This document shows positions 1-10,036 of a DNA stretch of 64,000 nucleotides, piece after piece. The first letter of the stretch is position 1, and each line of letters starts with the position of its first letter. A program made the translations under genes and the position numbers. The stretch is from assembly GCF_002807015.1 (NCBI RefSeq), contig NZ_NIPO01000001.1, positions 1,155,958 through 1,219,957 on the forward strand. The letters are read 5' to 3'. Source of the stretch: Avrilella dinanensis. GTDB lineage: Bacteria > Bacteroidota > Bacteroidia > Flavobacteriales > Flavobacteriaceae. Below the pieces are notes generated by a model. That model ran no database searches. It was not told the origin of the DNA and saw nothing but the letters and a program-made list of their open reading frames with translations.

Positions 1-189
1 GTTGTCAATCTCTTTAAACAAAGAATTCTCACTATCAATAGACATAAATTCTGCTGTTAAACTCAATGCAACTACTTCTAAATCAGACATTTTTTGTTTT
101 CTACCAACCTTTGATTTATAGTCTAATTTACAATTCAAAGAACTTATAACTTCTAAAACTCTAAAATATTTTTTTACTATATTTGACAT
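1..189 (-). CDS. IS982 family transposase, N-terminal 63 residues (partial)
   Basis: Reading the minus strand from an ATG at 189 gives an open frame running off the window. It contains MSDLEVVALSLTAEFMSID followed by SENSLF, which I recognise as the conserved N-terminal helix region of IS982 transposases (the LSDxEVxALxLTAE motif). The frame uses AT-rich codons like the host. Catalytic DDE residues would lie beyond the window. Whether the element is intact cannot be judged. Confidence 0.7.
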   Translation of the reverse strand, partial: MSNIVKKYFRVLEVISSLNCKLDYKSKVGRKQKMSDLEVVALSLTAEFMSIDSENSLFKEIDN

Positions 190-288
190 GGATATTGGTT
201 TGTTTGGCGACTTCAAGATACTGTTTTTCAGTATCTTGACCAATATCTAATCAATATATTTTCCTAAAAATAATTACACCCAACGGGT
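1..288 (-). mobile_element. IS982-like insertion sequence, 5' end only (cut by window edge)
   Basis: The left edge holds the start of a transposase gene on the minus strand (1-189) and about 100 bp of non-coding end. A perfect 11-bp hairpin (213-223 with 229-239, T5 loop) lies just upstream of the transposase; such hairpins often shield IS transposases from outside transcription. The outer end is probably at ACCCAACGGGT (278-288): read inward from outside it begins ACCCGTTGGGT, and ACCC-type ends are what I recall for IS982 elements. The exact boundary and any target duplication cannot be confirmed because the other end is outside the window. Confidence 0.6.
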
Positions 289-310
289 TAAGAAATAATC
301 ATTGACCAAT

Positions 311-341
311 CCCTCGCTATTTTGCGAGGGATTTTCTTTCT
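311..341 (+). terminator. Rho-independent terminator-like hairpin
   Basis: A perfect 7-bp stem CCCTCGC / GCGAGGG with a 6-nt loop is followed on the plus strand by ATTTTCTTTCTTTC. It probably ended a plus-strand gene that lay upstream before the IS arrived. Nothing else is recognisable between 342 and 450 except the AT-rich leader of prc. Confidence 0.55.
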
Positions 342-450
342 TTCTCACTGTTTTCAGCGTTTAACAAAATTTTATCCGGCATTGCACCGCCTGAGAATAT
401 TTTTTTAACTACTTTAGTTCTTTATTTCAATTCAACTTGAATTTATACTT

Positions 451-2538
451 ATGAAGAGGAACTATAAAATACTTTTGTTCGTTGTTTTTCTAGCTGCGGC
501 ATCATGCAGTTTCATGGCTAAAAAGAACACACCGGATCCCGAAAAAGAATCCATGCTGATGGAGTTGATTTCGTTTATTATCCAAAACGGGCATTACGAC
601 CCGGCTGATGTAAACGATGAATTTTCCGGCAAAGTTTATAAGAATTATCTCGATGCACTTGATGGCAGCAAGCGTTTCTTTTTGCAGGAAGATGTCGATT
701 TGATGAATCAGTTTGAGCACCAAATTGATGATTTAATTAAAGAAAAATCATTCAGTTTTTTTGATATGAGCTATAACCTGCATCAGCAGAGAATGAAAGA
801 GGTACAAGGTTTTTATGAAGAAATTCTAGACAAGCCTTTTGACTTTTCTACCAACGAAAGTATAGACACTGACTATGAAAAACAACCTTATGTGACCACT
901 ACAGAAGAGCTGAAAGAACGTTGGAAAATTCAGCTGAAATACACTGTTTTGTCGTCAATCAACAACAAACTCAGCATACAGAAAGAGCTTGACGACGATG
1001 ATAAGGAAAAAAACAAAACTTTCGAGGAAATCGAAAAGGAAAGTCGCGAAAGTGCCAAAAAATCTTTAGACGAATTTTTTGACGCAATGCTTGATATCAG
1101 TCGTGAAGAATGGTTAGGAATTTACCTGAACTGCATCGTTGAACAATTTGACCCGCACACCAATTATCTTTCGCCCGACAACAAGGAAAAATTTGATGAA
1201 AGTATGTCAGGTTCTATGGAAGGTATCGGAGCGACATTAAGAAAAAAAGATGATTATGTAGAAATCACTGAAGTGCTGCCCGGAGGTCCTGCCTGGAGAG
1301 GAAAAGAACTCGAAAACGGCGACCTGGTACTAAAAGTTGCCCAAGGCAGTGAAGAAGCCGTGGATATTACCGGAATGCGGTTAACGAAAGTAGTTAAAAT
1401 GATTAAAGGTAAAAAAGGAACCGAAGTAAAACTCACTGTAAAAAAAGTGGACGGAAGCATCAAAATTATTTCTATTATCAGAGACCGTTTTGAAATTCAG
1501 GAAACTTTTGCCAAATCAACAATTATTGAAACAGAAAACGGGAAGTATGGCTTGATTAACCTGCCTAAATTTTATGTCAGCGACGAAAGCAATGAGTACA
1601 GAAACGCTTTTACCGATGTGCAGAAAGAGGTTGAACTCCTCAAAGAACAAGACGTTGAAGGTATCATTATGGATTTGAGAAACAACGGTGGCGGCTCGTT
1701 GAAAACAGTCGTGGACATGGTCGGTCTTTTTGTGAAAAACGGTCCGGTTGTACAAGTAAAAAATTCCAAAGGACAGTCTCAGGCGTTGGAAAATTATGGC
1801 ATCAAAACTATCTGGACAGGACCTTTGGTGGTTTTGGTCAATAATTATTCCGCATCGGCATCTGAAATATTTGCCGCTGCCATACAGGATTACAACCGCG
1901 GACTTGTTTTGGGGTCAAAACATACTTTCGGCAAAGGAACCGTACAAAATTATTTCGTGCTGAACGATTTGATTCAGAAAAATGATATTGATTTGGGAGC
2001 ATTGAAATTTACTTCACAGAAATTTTACCGTATTAACGGTGGTTCAACACAGCTGAAAGGTGTGGAAAGCGATATCATTTTACCGGACAGATTTTCGTAT
2101 ATCGACACAGGCGAAAGAGATTATGATAACGCAATGCCTTGGGACAAAATCAAGCCGGCTTCATACAAAAAGCTGCCACATCACTTTGAACAGGTAATTC
2201 GTGAAAGTCAAGAAAGAATCCGGAACAATGAGAATTTCAGATTGATTGACAGCAATGCCCAATGGATTAATGAACGTCAGAACGACAAAGTTTTTTCATT
2301 GAATATGGAAGAATTTAAGCAAAAAGCTGAAAAAATAGAGGAAAAATCCAAGGAATACGAAAGTCTGAAAAAATACAAAAACCAATTGGTTTTTAAATCC
2401 TTACCTTCAGAAGTTTCTTTGTTTGAACAGGATACTGTCTTGAAATCGAAAAGAGAGGTATGGCACGAAAATATGCAGGAAGATTTGTATATCGAAGAAG
2501 CTGTAAACGTGCTAAATGACTTAAAAAAAGCCTCTTAA
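451..2538 (+). CDS. prc: Tail-specific (C-terminal processing) protease, S41 family, lipoprotein
   Basis: A 695-residue protease of the Prc/Tsp type. The N-terminus is a lipoprotein signal (hydrophobic run ending AASC, lipid Cys at residue 19), so the enzyme should be membrane-anchored in the periplasm, where this family trims or degrades proteins from non-polar C-termini. A PDZ domain lies at about residues 255-335 (GGPAWRGKELENGDLVLKV). The S41 core carries the catalytic serine in NYSASASEIFA and the general-base lysine in HTFGKGTVQ. A DUF3340-type helical C-terminal region follows. Length and domain order are normal for Bacteroidota Prc. The next gene starts 3 bp after the stop, suggesting co-transcription. 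Confidence 0.95.
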   Translation: MKRNYKILLFVVFLAAASCSFMAKKNTPDPEKESMLMELISFIIQNGHYDPADVNDEFSGKVYKNYLDALDGSKRFFLQEDVDLMNQFEHQIDDLIKEKSFSFFDMSYNLHQQRMKEVQGFYEEILDKPFDFSTNESIDTDYEKQPYVTTTEELKERWKIQLKYTVLSSINNKLSIQKELDDDDKEKNKTFEEIEKESRESAKKSLDEFFDAMLDISREEWLGIYLNCIVEQFDPHTNYLSPDNKEKFDESMSGSMEGIGATLRKKDDYVEITEVLPGGPAWRGKELENGDLVLKVAQGSEEAVDITGMRLTKVVKMIKGKKGTEVKLTVKKVDGSIKIISIIRDRFEIQETFAKSTIIETENGKYGLINLPKFYVSDESNEYRNAFTDVQKEVELLKEQDVEGIIMDLRNNGGGSLKTVVDMVGLFVKNGPVVQVKNSKGQSQALENYGIKTIWTGPLVVLVNNYSASASEIFAAAIQDYNRGLVLGSKHTFGKGTVQNYFVLNDLIQKNDIDLGALKFTSQKFYRINGGSTQLKGVESDIILPDRFSYIDTGERDYDNAMPWDKIKPASYKKLPHHFEQVIRESQERIRNNENFRLIDSNAQWINERQNDKVFSLNMEEFKQKAEKIEEKSKEYESLKKYKNQLVFKSLPSEVSLFEQDTVLKSKREVWHENMQEDLYIEEAVNVLNDLKKAS

Positions 2539-2541
2539 GCG

Positions 2542-3636
2542 ATGACAAACCAAGCTGAATCTCAATTCGGGATAGCACTCCAAAAATTCAAAAAGAATTT
2601 TTGGGGTGTTTTCAGTTTTTGGTTTATTATTTTTTTAATGCTAATCAGTGTGTTTGCTTATGTAATCGCACCAGATGCTACAAAAAATGCTAATAACGGC
2701 GATGTATCTATCCGAACAAAGGCACCAGGATTTACAGTAAAAATAATCGAAGTACCAATCAACAACAACCACAGTTTTACTGATTGGTTGACCGGTTCGG
2801 CAATCAACACGCAGCATATTCCTATTCTGGATTATCATATTCAAAACGACACTTTATTTTATCATCAATACAATGAAGATCCACAACTGGCACAGGAAAA
2901 ATCAATGCCGATAGTTGCTTTTCACACAGACAGTAAAACCGTTGAAGAAAAACATATCAAAGAGAAAAAATTTTGGCTGGGTACCGACAATCAAGGTAGA
3001 GATTATCTGAGCCGTTTGCTTATCGGAACACGGGTTTCACTAACTATCGGGTTTGTAGCTGTTTTTATTTCTATCATTGTTGGTGTGACGCTTGGTGCAA
3101 TTGCCGGGTATTTTGGCGGAAAAATTGATACTTTTATCCTTTGGCTGATTAATGTGGTATGGTCTATCCCTACTCTGCTGCTGGTTATTGCCATCACACT
3201 GGCATTAGGCAAAGGCTTCTGGCAGGTTTTCATCGCCGTCGGACTGACGATGTGGGTAGAAGTCGCCCGTATTGTCCGCGGACAAGTGATGAGCCTCAAA
3301 CAAGCTCAGTATATCACTGCTGCTCGGGCATTGGGATTTTCTGACGCAAGAATCATATTCAGGCACATTTTACCCAACAGCTGGGCACCTGTTATTGTGA
3401 TTTCCGCGGCCAATTTCGCCTCTGCCATATTGATTGAAAGCGGACTGAGTTTCTTAGGTCTGGGTGCTCAGGTACCTATCCCGAGCTGGGGTGGAATGAT
3501 TAAAGAGCATTACAATTACATCATTCTCGGAAAGGCTTACCTCGCATTGATTCCAGGAACTGCTATGGTACTGCTGGTCGTTTCTTTTATGATGATTGGC
3601 AATGCTTTGCGTGATGCTTTAGACGTGAAGAGGTAA
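2542..3636 (+). CDS. ABC transporter permease, DppC/OppC type
   Basis: A 364-residue inner-membrane permease of the peptide/nickel importer class. One hydrophobic helix (about residues 22-45) is followed by a long periplasmic loop. Five further helices follow from about residue 165, with the EAA coupling motif ARALGFSDARIIFRHILPNS that docks on the ATPase. The family normally imports oligopeptides with a DppB partner, an ATPase and a binding protein. None of these is adjacent here, which is common in flavobacteria where the subunits are scattered. It starts 3 bp after prc. The substrate is unknown. Confidence 0.9.
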   Translation: MTNQAESQFGIALQKFKKNFWGVFSFWFIIFLMLISVFAYVIAPDATKNANNGDVSIRTKAPGFTVKIIEVPINNNHSFTDWLTGSAINTQHIPILDYHIQNDTLFYHQYNEDPQLAQEKSMPIVAFHTDSKTVEEKHIKEKKFWLGTDNQGRDYLSRLLIGTRVSLTIGFVAVFISIIVGVTLGAIAGYFGGKIDTFILWLINVVWSIPTLLLVIAITLALGKGFWQVFIAVGLTMWVEVARIVRGQVMSLKQAQYITAARALGFSDARIIFRHILPNSWAPVIVISAANFASAILIESGLSFLGLGAQVPIPSWGGMIKEHYNYIILGKAYLALIPGTAMVLLVVSFMMIGNALRDALDVKR

Positions 3637-3750
3637 ACTTTAGACATAGGCTTTATTTCAGCTTTAGGCTACAAAACTTGATTCTTCATCATTAATATAG
3701 ATTCATTTGATTGTTGTCTTTCTTCTTGTTTCTTTACTCTTTCTTCTTCC

Positions 3751-4986
3751 CTACTGAAATTTAATCACTTTTACCGGCGAAATTTTCGCTACCAGATATG
3801 ACGGAATAATCAGCACCAAATAACAAATAGCAATCACAGCTATATTGATAGCTAGAATGTGCCACAAATTGAGATAAACCGGAGCTGATTCCACATAATA
3901 CTGGCTTGCATCAAGCTTAATAATATTAAAATATTTTTGAATAAGCAATAAGCCTACGCCTATCAGGTTGCCCCAGAAAAGTCCTCTCAGCACAATTCGG
4001 GTAGCATTGTATAGAAATATTTTTCGGACTGCCCAGTTGTCTGCCCCCAAAGCTTTCAGGATTCCAATCATCTGCGAACGTTCCAAAATCAGTACCAGCA
4101 AAGCGACTATCATATTAATAACCGACACGATAATCATGATTCCGATGATAATCTGCATATTGAAATCAAACAATTCCAGCCAGCTAAAAATATTATAAAA
4201 CTGTTCACTGATTGATGTGGCATTCACATCGGGTGGCAACATCTGATATATCTGCATGGTTACCGGACTCAGGTGGTCAATATTATGCAGGCTGATTTCA
4301 TAAGCTCCCGCTTCATCGTTCCTCCATTTATTCAGTCTTTGCACCTGACGCAAATCGCCAATCACATAGGTTTCATCAAACTCTTTAAAATCAGACTGAT
4401 AAATACCAACTACTTCAAAACCTCGTGCATTGGGTGCTGACTGATGGTCGTTTTTCAGAAAATAAGTAGATAATTTATCGCCGGTTTTTACCTGCAAACG
4501 ATTTGCCAGATATTGAGAAATCACAATTTGATTAGATATTTCTTCGCCAAATTCAGGCACTTTGCCCGAAACAAGATAAGACGCAATCGAACTGAAATCA
4601 TAATCGGCAGAAACACCTTTGTACAAGACGCCCTCAAAAGTTTCTTCGGTACGGATAATTCCAGCTTTGGTCGCAATCGGTTGTATCGATTTTACTTCCC
4701 TGTCAGATGTAATGGTTTGCACCAAATCGTCATCTAACGAAAACGGCTCAATAGTAATTCCGGAATCGTTATTGTCAAATGGCGAAACGACAATATGCCC
4801 GCCAAACGCAGATATTTTATCACGGATAACGTGCTGCATACCTACCCCGGTAGCCACCGCAACCAGCATCATGATAACACTGATTGCCACCGCAACCACC
4901 GCAATTTTGATAATTGGTGCAGAAACACTACTTTTATACTTTTTAGAAACAGCTAATCGTTTAGCAATAAAATAGGATACATTCAC
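3751..4986 (-). CDS. ABC transporter permease, FtsX/LolC-E family
   Basis: A 411-residue permease with the MacB/FtsX architecture: one N-terminal helix (about residues 20-45), a large periplasmic domain, and three C-terminal helices (IIIGIMIIVSVINMIVALLV onwards, then two more ending in SYLVAKISPVKVIKF). This is the family of lipoprotein-release (LolCE) and related mechanotransmission transporters. I chose the GTG at 4986 (MNVSYFIAKRLA), where homologues usually begin. The longer frame from 5010 would overlap the divergent gene at 4988. No ATPase gene is adjacent, so the function is not proven. Confidence 0.87.
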   Translation of the reverse strand: MNVSYFIAKRLAVSKKYKSSVSAPIIKIAVVAVAISVIMMLVAVATGVGMQHVIRDKISAFGGHIVVSPFDNNDSGITIEPFSLDDDLVQTITSDREVKSIQPIATKAGIIRTEETFEGVLYKGVSADYDFSSIASYLVSGKVPEFGEEISNQIVISQYLANRLQVKTGDKLSTYFLKNDHQSAPNARGFEVVGIYQSDFKEFDETYVIGDLRQVQRLNKWRNDEAGAYEISLHNIDHLSPVTMQIYQMLPPDVNATSISEQFYNIFSWLELFDFNMQIIIGIMIIVSVINMIVALLVLILERSQMIGILKALGADNWAVRKIFLYNATRIVLRGLFWGNLIGVGLLLIQKYFNIIKLDASQYYVESAPVYLNLWHILAINIAVIAICYLVLIIPSYLVAKISPVKVIKFQ

Positions 4987-4987
4987 A

Positions 4988-6280
4988 ATGACAACTAAAA
5001 TTATTTTCAAAAATACGGTATTATTTTTTGCTGTAACACTATTTACTGCTTTAAACTTTGTTTGTAATGCTCAAAATAAGTCGAAAGTCGAAAGTCAAAA
5101 GTCAAATGGCTATGAAACCGAAATACAAACCGGTGCAGAACAAACTGCCCAATATCTTCCTTTATTAAAGGACAAAAAAGTGGGTGTTTTAACCAATCAA
5201 ACGGGGGTAATTGAGCTGTGGGAATCTGGAAAAGCAATAAGTCGTTCTCAAAATGGTTGTGGAGATGAAACAGAAACGGCAATGGAAAAAGTAACATATA
5301 GCATCATAGATTTCTTAATCGAAAAAAACATCAACGTCCAAAAAATCTTTGCTCCTGAACACGGATTTAGAGGAACCGCCGACGCAGGAGAACTGATTAA
5401 AGACGGAAAAGATACCAAAACCGGTTTACCAATTATTTCGCTTTACGGAAACAACAAAAAACCTACCAAAGAACAATTGCAGGGAATTGATGTAATGGTT
5501 TTCGATTTGCAGGACGTCGGTGCGAGGTTTTATACGTATATTTCTTCGTTGCATTATCTGATGGAGGCTTGTGCAGAGAATAATATTCCGTTGATTGTTT
5601 TGGATCGCCCGAATCCAAAAGGCTCAGTGGTTGACGGACCAACTTTAGAAATGGAAAACAAAAGTTTTGTCGGAATGCACCCAATCCCTGTTTTGCACGG
5701 AATGACAATCGGAGAGTATGCTCAAATGATAAACGGCGAAAAATGGTTAAAAAATGGTACACAGTGTGACTTAACAGTAATTAAATGCGAGAATTACGAC
5801 AAAAACAAATCCTATTCTCTACCTGTTAAACCATCGCCGAATTTACCAAATGATTTAGCTATTAATCTTTACACGAGTCTTTGCTTTTTTGAAGGAACAA
5901 ACGTAAGTGTAGGTCGTGGAACCGACAAACAATTTCAGATTTATGGTTCTCCTTCTATAAAGAATACGAACTTTACTTTTACGCCACAACCCAACGAAGG
6001 AGCTAAAGACCCGATGCACAACGGAAAACTGTGTTATGGAGAAGATTTATCGCAGCATGAATTTATCGGTGGCTTATCATTGAAATGGTTATTGAAAGCC
6101 TACCAAAACACCGCTGATAAATCAAAGTTTTTCAATAATTTCTTTATGAAATTAGCAGGAACAAAAAAACTGCAAAAGCAGATAGAACAAGGATTATCCG
6201 AAACCGAAATCCGTAAAACGTGGGAAAAAGATTTGGAAAAATTCAAAGAAATCAGAAAGAAATATTTGCTTTATGAATAG
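4988..6280 (+). CDS. namZ: Exo-beta-N-acetylmuramidase NamZ (DUF1343 family)
   Basis: A 430-residue secreted protein with a signal peptide ending FVCNAQ. It carries the DUF1343/NamZ hallmarks: GVLTNQTGVI, FAPEHGFRGTADAGE, VFDLQDVGARFYTYI, PLIVLDRPNPKG and FEGTNVSVGRGTDKQF. NamZ enzymes release MurNAc from the non-reducing ends of peptidoglycan fragments for recycling. There are two oddities. A stretch after the signal peptide is built from a short nucleotide repeat (about 5082-5107). About 30 residues rich in S, G and charged residues (ELWESGKAISRSQNGCGDET) interrupt the usually compact segment between GVLTNQTGV and the next helix. It is divergent from the FtsX-type permease with only 1 bp between starts. 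Confidence 0.9.
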   Translation: MTTKIIFKNTVLFFAVTLFTALNFVCNAQNKSKVESQKSNGYETEIQTGAEQTAQYLPLLKDKKVGVLTNQTGVIELWESGKAISRSQNGCGDETETAMEKVTYSIIDFLIEKNINVQKIFAPEHGFRGTADAGELIKDGKDTKTGLPIISLYGNNKKPTKEQLQGIDVMVFDLQDVGARFYTYISSLHYLMEACAENNIPLIVLDRPNPKGSVVDGPTLEMENKSFVGMHPIPVLHGMTIGEYAQMINGEKWLKNGTQCDLTVIKCENYDKNKSYSLPVKPSPNLPNDLAINLYTSLCFFEGTNVSVGRGTDKQFQIYGSPSIKNTNFTFTPQPNEGAKDPMHNGKLCYGEDLSQHEFIGGLSLKWLLKAYQNTADKSKFFNNFFMKLAGTKKLQKQIEQGLSETEIRKTWEKDLEKFKEIRKKYLLYE

Positions 6281-6362
6281 TAAATTTGAAATAGTAAATT
6301 AGCCAAAAGGCAAAAGCCAATAGTTTTCAGCAATCAAAATCAAAAATCAAATTTATTTTCAC

Positions 6363-6746
6363 ATGAACAATCAAAACTGGAAAGAAAAACTCACACCTGA
6401 GCAATATCACATTCTTCGGGAAAAAGGAACGGAAAGACCTTTTTCTGGTAAATATAACGACTTTTTTGAGGAAGGATATTATGCTTGTGCAGCTTGCGGA
6501 AATCCGCTTTTTCGCTCAGACACTAAATTTAATTCAGGCTGCGGCTGGCCTTCTTTTGATCAGGCTATCGAAGGTTCGGTGGTTTATCATCGGGATTTAT
6601 CCTACGGAATGATTCGCACCGAAGTTACCTGTGCCGGGTGCGGCGGGCATCTCGGGCATGTCTTTGACGATGGTCCGAAGGATACCACAGGGCAACGGTA
6701 TTGTATGAACTCTGTGGCTTTGACGTTTATTGAAAAAATCAGATAA
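6363..6746 (+). CDS. msrB: Peptide-methionine (R)-S-oxide reductase MsrB
   Basis: A 127-residue stand-alone MsrB that reduces methionine-R-sulfoxide in proteins. Zinc is held by two CxxC pairs (CAACG near residue 42, [15 protein letters not shown] near residue 91). The catalytic Cys lies in [10 protein letters not shown] near the C-terminus. The N-terminal [20 protein letters not shown] is typical. There is no signal peptide, so it acts in the cytoplasm. The preceding 80 bp (6281-6362) contain only short AT-rich repeats. Confidence 0.96.
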   Translation: MNNQNWKEKLTPEQYHILREKGTERPFSGKYNDFFEEGYYACAACGNPLFRSDTKFNSGCGWPSFDQAIEGSVVYHRDLSYGMIRTEVTCAGCGGHLGHVFDDGPKDTTGQRYCMNSVALTFIEKIR

Positions 6747-6781
6747 TGTTTGAGTTTTCAACATAAAATAGTTCGGCAAAA

Positions 6782-7507
6782 TCAATACACCATTTTTATT
6801 TCTTTCAGTCCGTAAGTTTGTGTGTTGCCGGATTCATCTTCGAGCTGTAAAAAACCGTCGCGGGTAACGTTGCGGATAATTCCCGTAAACGTTTTTCCGT
6901 CTTTTTGAAAAAGATTAGGAATGTCTTTTTTGTACAATTTATCGTGATATTTTTCCCACCAAAAATCAGCTTTATCAATTAGTTTCGGTATGTTTTTTTG
7001 GATATATTCTACAATTTTAATCATCACTTCTTCCCGGTCAATCATTTTTCCATAAGCGTGATACACCGACGAAGCCTGTGGCAAATGTCCAAAATCGGTT
7101 TGGTAGAAATTCAACCCAATTCCGACAACAGCATGTATTTCGCCTGACGATTTAAACATGTTTTCGATTAATATGCCACCGATTTTTTTATTGTATGACA
7201 AAATGTCGTTTGGCCATTTTATTGATAATCCGTTCATTTTATACGATTCAAAAGCATTGATAACCGACAACGCAGTTAGTGCATTCAACAGAAAAAGTGA
7301 AGACGTATCCACATTCTCACATTTAACTAAAACACTAAACAACAAGCTCTTACCATTTTCAGACTGCCACACCTCGCCCATTTGTCCTTTGCCTTGTGTT
7401 TGATTTTCGGCAACCACTACCGTAAAATCAAGCAGAGGATATTCTTTCGATAATTGTTTTAAATAATCGTTGGTGGACGGAATGGCATTGAGTTTGATTA
7501 TATTCAT
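6782..7507 (-). CDS. birA: Biotin--[acetyl-CoA-carboxylase] ligase
   Basis: A 241-residue monofunctional biotin protein ligase with no DNA-binding N-terminal domain. It activates biotin to biotinyl-AMP and transfers it to the carrier lysine of acyl-CoA carboxylases. Visible motifs are STNDYLK at the start, ENQTQGKGQMGEVW (the glycine-rich biotin/ATP loop, here GKGQMG), SIKWPNDIL and KIGGILIEN, and a small C-terminal SH3-like domain (about residues 195-241). It is divergent from rsfS, an arrangement common in flavobacteria. Confidence 0.95.
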   Translation of the reverse strand: MNIIKLNAIPSTNDYLKQLSKEYPLLDFTVVVAENQTQGKGQMGEVWQSENGKSLLFSVLVKCENVDTSSLFLLNALTALSVINAFESYKMNGLSIKWPNDILSYNKKIGGILIENMFKSSGEIHAVVGIGLNFYQTDFGHLPQASSVYHAYGKMIDREEVMIKIVEYIQKNIPKLIDKADFWWEKYHDKLYKKDIPNLFQKDGKTFTGIIRNVTRDGFLQLEDESGNTQTYGLKEIKMVY

Positions 7508-7562
7508 CTATAAAATTTAAGTATCAGTTGCAAATTTAAGCCTTAATTTACTATAGATTTAA

Positions 7563-7570
7563 TACATTTG
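7563..7570 (+). promoter_or_regulatory. Candidate -7 element for rsfS-ftsH
   Basis: TACATTTG matches the Bacteroidetes -7 consensus TAnnTTTG and lies 25 bp before rsfS. A matching TTTG at the usual distance upstream is not obvious, so this is only a candidate. Confidence 0.35.
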
Positions 7571-7595
7571 CATTTGATTCGCATAAAATATTTCA

Positions 7596-7961
7596 ATGAC
7601 ACAAAAATTAGACAACGACAAACTGTTATCCCTTATCATCGAAGGAATAGAAAATGTAAAGGGAGAAAATATTACCCTACTCGATTTGAGAGAAATAGAC
7701 AATACACCCTGTGATTACTTCGTGATTTGCGACGGAAATTCCAATACACAGGTTAATGCCATTTCAGGCTCGATTCAGAAAACCGTATCCAAAGAAATGC
7801 ATGAAAAACCATGGCACATCGAAGGTGCGGAACAAGCTACCTGGATTTTGATGGATTACATCAGCGTGGTAGTACACATTTTCCAGAAAGAAACACGTGA
7901 ATTTTACAATATTGAGGATTTGTGGGGAGATGCAAAAACGCTTCATGTGTCTAACAGTTAA
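7596..7961 (+). CDS. rsfS: Ribosome silencing factor RsfS
   Basis: A 121-residue protein of the RsfS/Iojap family, which binds uL14 on the 50S subunit and blocks subunit joining when nutrients are short. Hallmarks are DNTPCDYFVICDGNSNTQV, the HIEGAEQATWILMDY segment and VVVHIFQKETREFYNIEDLWGDA. It sits 15 bp before ftsH, a conserved flavobacterial pairing. Confidence 0.95.
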   Translation: MTQKLDNDKLLSLIIEGIENVKGENITLLDLREIDNTPCDYFVICDGNSNTQVNAISGSIQKTVSKEMHEKPWHIEGAEQATWILMDYISVVVHIFQKETREFYNIEDLWGDAKTLHVSNS

Positions 7962-7976
7962 TATATTAAGAAAAAT

Positions 7977-9932
7977 ATGTCAGCAATAAAAAATAATAAA
8001 CCCAGATATAACCCCTGGATAATGTACCTTGGCATTATCCTGTTGATTTTCGGATTCAGCTACATGTCAGGTGGTGGTGGATTTGGCGAAGCAAAAGATA
8101 TTTCTTTATCTAAATTCTATGAATATCTCGACCAAGGACAAATAGAGAAAGTAACTTTTAATCGGGAGACAGCCAAAATCTATCTTACCGAAGAAGCTTC
8201 AAAATCAGAAGAACACAAATCTAACACTACACCGACCAGCTTCGCAGACCGTTTTAATTCTACGAAAAAAGAGAACTATATAGTCAATGTCGGAAATGGG
8301 GAATTGTTTCAGAAAAAACTCGAAGAAGCTCAGCAAAAAGGTGTGATTAAGGAATTCAAATCAGAACCGGAAAGCAACTGGGGAGCACTTCTCATCAACT
8401 TCCTACCAATGATTCTTATCATCTTTTTCTGGATATATATGATGAGAAGAATGATGGGCGGAGCCGGCGGAAGCGGTGGCGGCGGTGGCGGTCAGATATT
8501 CAGTATCGGAAAATCACGAGCCAAGCTTTTTGACGAAAAAAACAACGTTAAAATAACCTTCGATGACGTAGCCGGATTGGAGGGTGCCAAAGAAGAAATA
8601 CAAGAAATCGTAGAGTTTCTGAAAAATCCGGAAAAATATACTTCCATTGGTGGTAAAATCCCTAAAGGAGCGTTGCTTGTCGGTCCTCCTGGAACCGGTA
8701 AAACACTTTTAGCAAAAGCTGTTGCCGGCGAAGCCAAAGTACCTTTCTTTTCGCTATCCGGTTCAGACTTCGTGGAAATGTTTGTCGGAGTTGGTGCGTC
8801 GAGAGTAAGAGATTTGTTCAAACAAGCAAAAGAAAAATCACCTGCCATCATTTTCATTGACGAAATTGATGCGATTGGACGAGCAAGAGGAAAATCAAAT
8901 TTTTCAGGCTCAAATGACGAACGAGAAAACACATTGAATCAACTACTCACAGAAATGGACGGTTTTGGCTCCAACACCAATGTTATTGTGTTGGCAGCGA
9001 CCAACCGGGCTGAAATATTAGACAAAGCCTTGATGAGAGCCGGACGTTTTGATCGTCAGATTCATGTGGATTTACCAGACGTAAGAGAGCGTAAACAGAT
9101 ATTTGAAGTACATTTGAAAAAAATCAAAACCAGTACTGACCTGAATATTGATTTTCTGTCTAAGCAAACCCCCGGATTCTCTGGTGCGGATATTGCCAAC
9201 GTTTGTAACGAAGCTGCTTTGACTGCTGCCCGAAAAGGCAAAAAAGAAGTGGACAAGCAAGATTTCCTTGACGCTGTGGATAGAATTGTCGGCGGTTTGG
9301 AAAAGAAAAACAAAATCATTACTCCGGAAGAAAAGTATGCTATTGCTATCCACGAAGCCGGACACGCAACTGTCAGCTGGTTGGTGGAACACGCCGCACC
9401 GCTGGTTAAAGTGACCATCGTTCCGAGAGGAATCAGCCTTGGTGCCGCCTGGTATTTACCGGAAGAAAGACAAATTGTCAGAACGGAGCAAATGCTGGAC
9501 GAAATGTGTGCAACCATGGGCGGACGTGCAGCAGAAAAAGTGATTTTCAATAAAATATCGACCGGTGCTTTAAGTGATTTGGAAAAAGTAAACAAACAAG
9601 CTCGGGCTATGGTTACCGTTTACGGTTTGAATGACGAATTGGGCAATATTACCTATTACGATTCAAGCGGACAAAGTGAGTATAATTTTTCTAAACCATA
9701 CTCAGAAGATACCGCTCAAAAAATTGACAAAGAAATATCAAAACTTATTGAAAGTCAATACCAAAGAGCTATAGAACTACTTACCAACAACAAAGACAAG
9801 CTGACACAGCTGGCAGACTTGCTGGTAGAAAAAGAAGTTATCTTCAGAGAAGATTTGGAAAATATCTTCGGGAAAAGACCTTTCGGTCAAACTGAAGAAG
9901 AGATTTCTACTACAGAAACAACAGTAGAATAA
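7977..9932 (+). CDS. ftsH: ATP-dependent zinc metalloprotease FtsH
   Basis: A 651-residue membrane AAA protease for quality control of membrane and regulatory proteins. Two transmembrane segments (about residues 15-32 and 138-158) flank a periplasmic domain. A glycine-rich linker ([13 protein letters not shown]) follows. The AAA domain has Walker A GPPGTGKT, Walker [12 protein letters not shown], and the second region of homology [21 protein letters not shown]. The zinc protease motif is HEAGH (about residue 461). The protein is full length for the family. A strong terminator follows at 9950. Confidence 0.97.
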   Translation: MSAIKNNKPRYNPWIMYLGIILLIFGFSYMSGGGGFGEAKDISLSKFYEYLDQGQIEKVTFNRETAKIYLTEEASKSEEHKSNTTPTSFADRFNSTKKENYIVNVGNGELFQKKLEEAQQKGVIKEFKSEPESNWGALLINFLPMILIIFFWIYMMRRMMGGAGGSGGGGGGQIFSIGKSRAKLFDEKNNVKITFDDVAGLEGAKEEIQEIVEFLKNPEKYTSIGGKIPKGALLVGPPGTGKTLLAKAVAGEAKVPFFSLSGSDFVEMFVGVGASRVRDLFKQAKEKSPAIIFIDEIDAIGRARGKSNFSGSNDERENTLNQLLTEMDGFGSNTNVIVLAATNRAEILDKALMRAGRFDRQIHVDLPDVRERKQIFEVHLKKIKTSTDLNIDFLSKQTPGFSGADIANVCNEAALTAARKGKKEVDKQDFLDAVDRIVGGLEKKNKIITPEEKYAIAIHEAGHATVSWLVEHAAPLVKVTIVPRGISLGAAWYLPEERQIVRTEQMLDEMCATMGGRAAEKVIFNKISTGALSDLEKVNKQARAMVTVYGLNDELGNITYYDSSGQSEYNFSKPYSEDTAQKIDKEISKLIESQYQRAIELLTNNKDKLTQLADLLVEKEVIFREDLENIFGKRPFGQTEEEISTTETTVE

Positions 9933-9949
9933 TAATTTAACAAATATAA

Positions 9950-9987
9950 AAATCCTTGTTTAATTTCGTTTTAAACAAGGATTTTTT
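9950..9987 (+). terminator. Rho-independent terminator of ftsH
   Basis: A perfect 14-bp stem (9950-9963 with 9971-9984) with a 7-nt loop runs into a stretch of Ts. It lies 17 bp after the ftsH stop and closes the rsfS-ftsH unit. Confidence 0.8.
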
Positions 9988-10036
9988 ATATATTTGACCC
10001 TTAGGATTTCATCAATCCGGGATTAAAAAAATGTGA

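Noticed and set aside
9062..9595. Long minus-strand frame of 177 codons inside ftsH
   Set aside because: It lies wholly within the conserved ftsH coding region and its product is low-complexity without a family.
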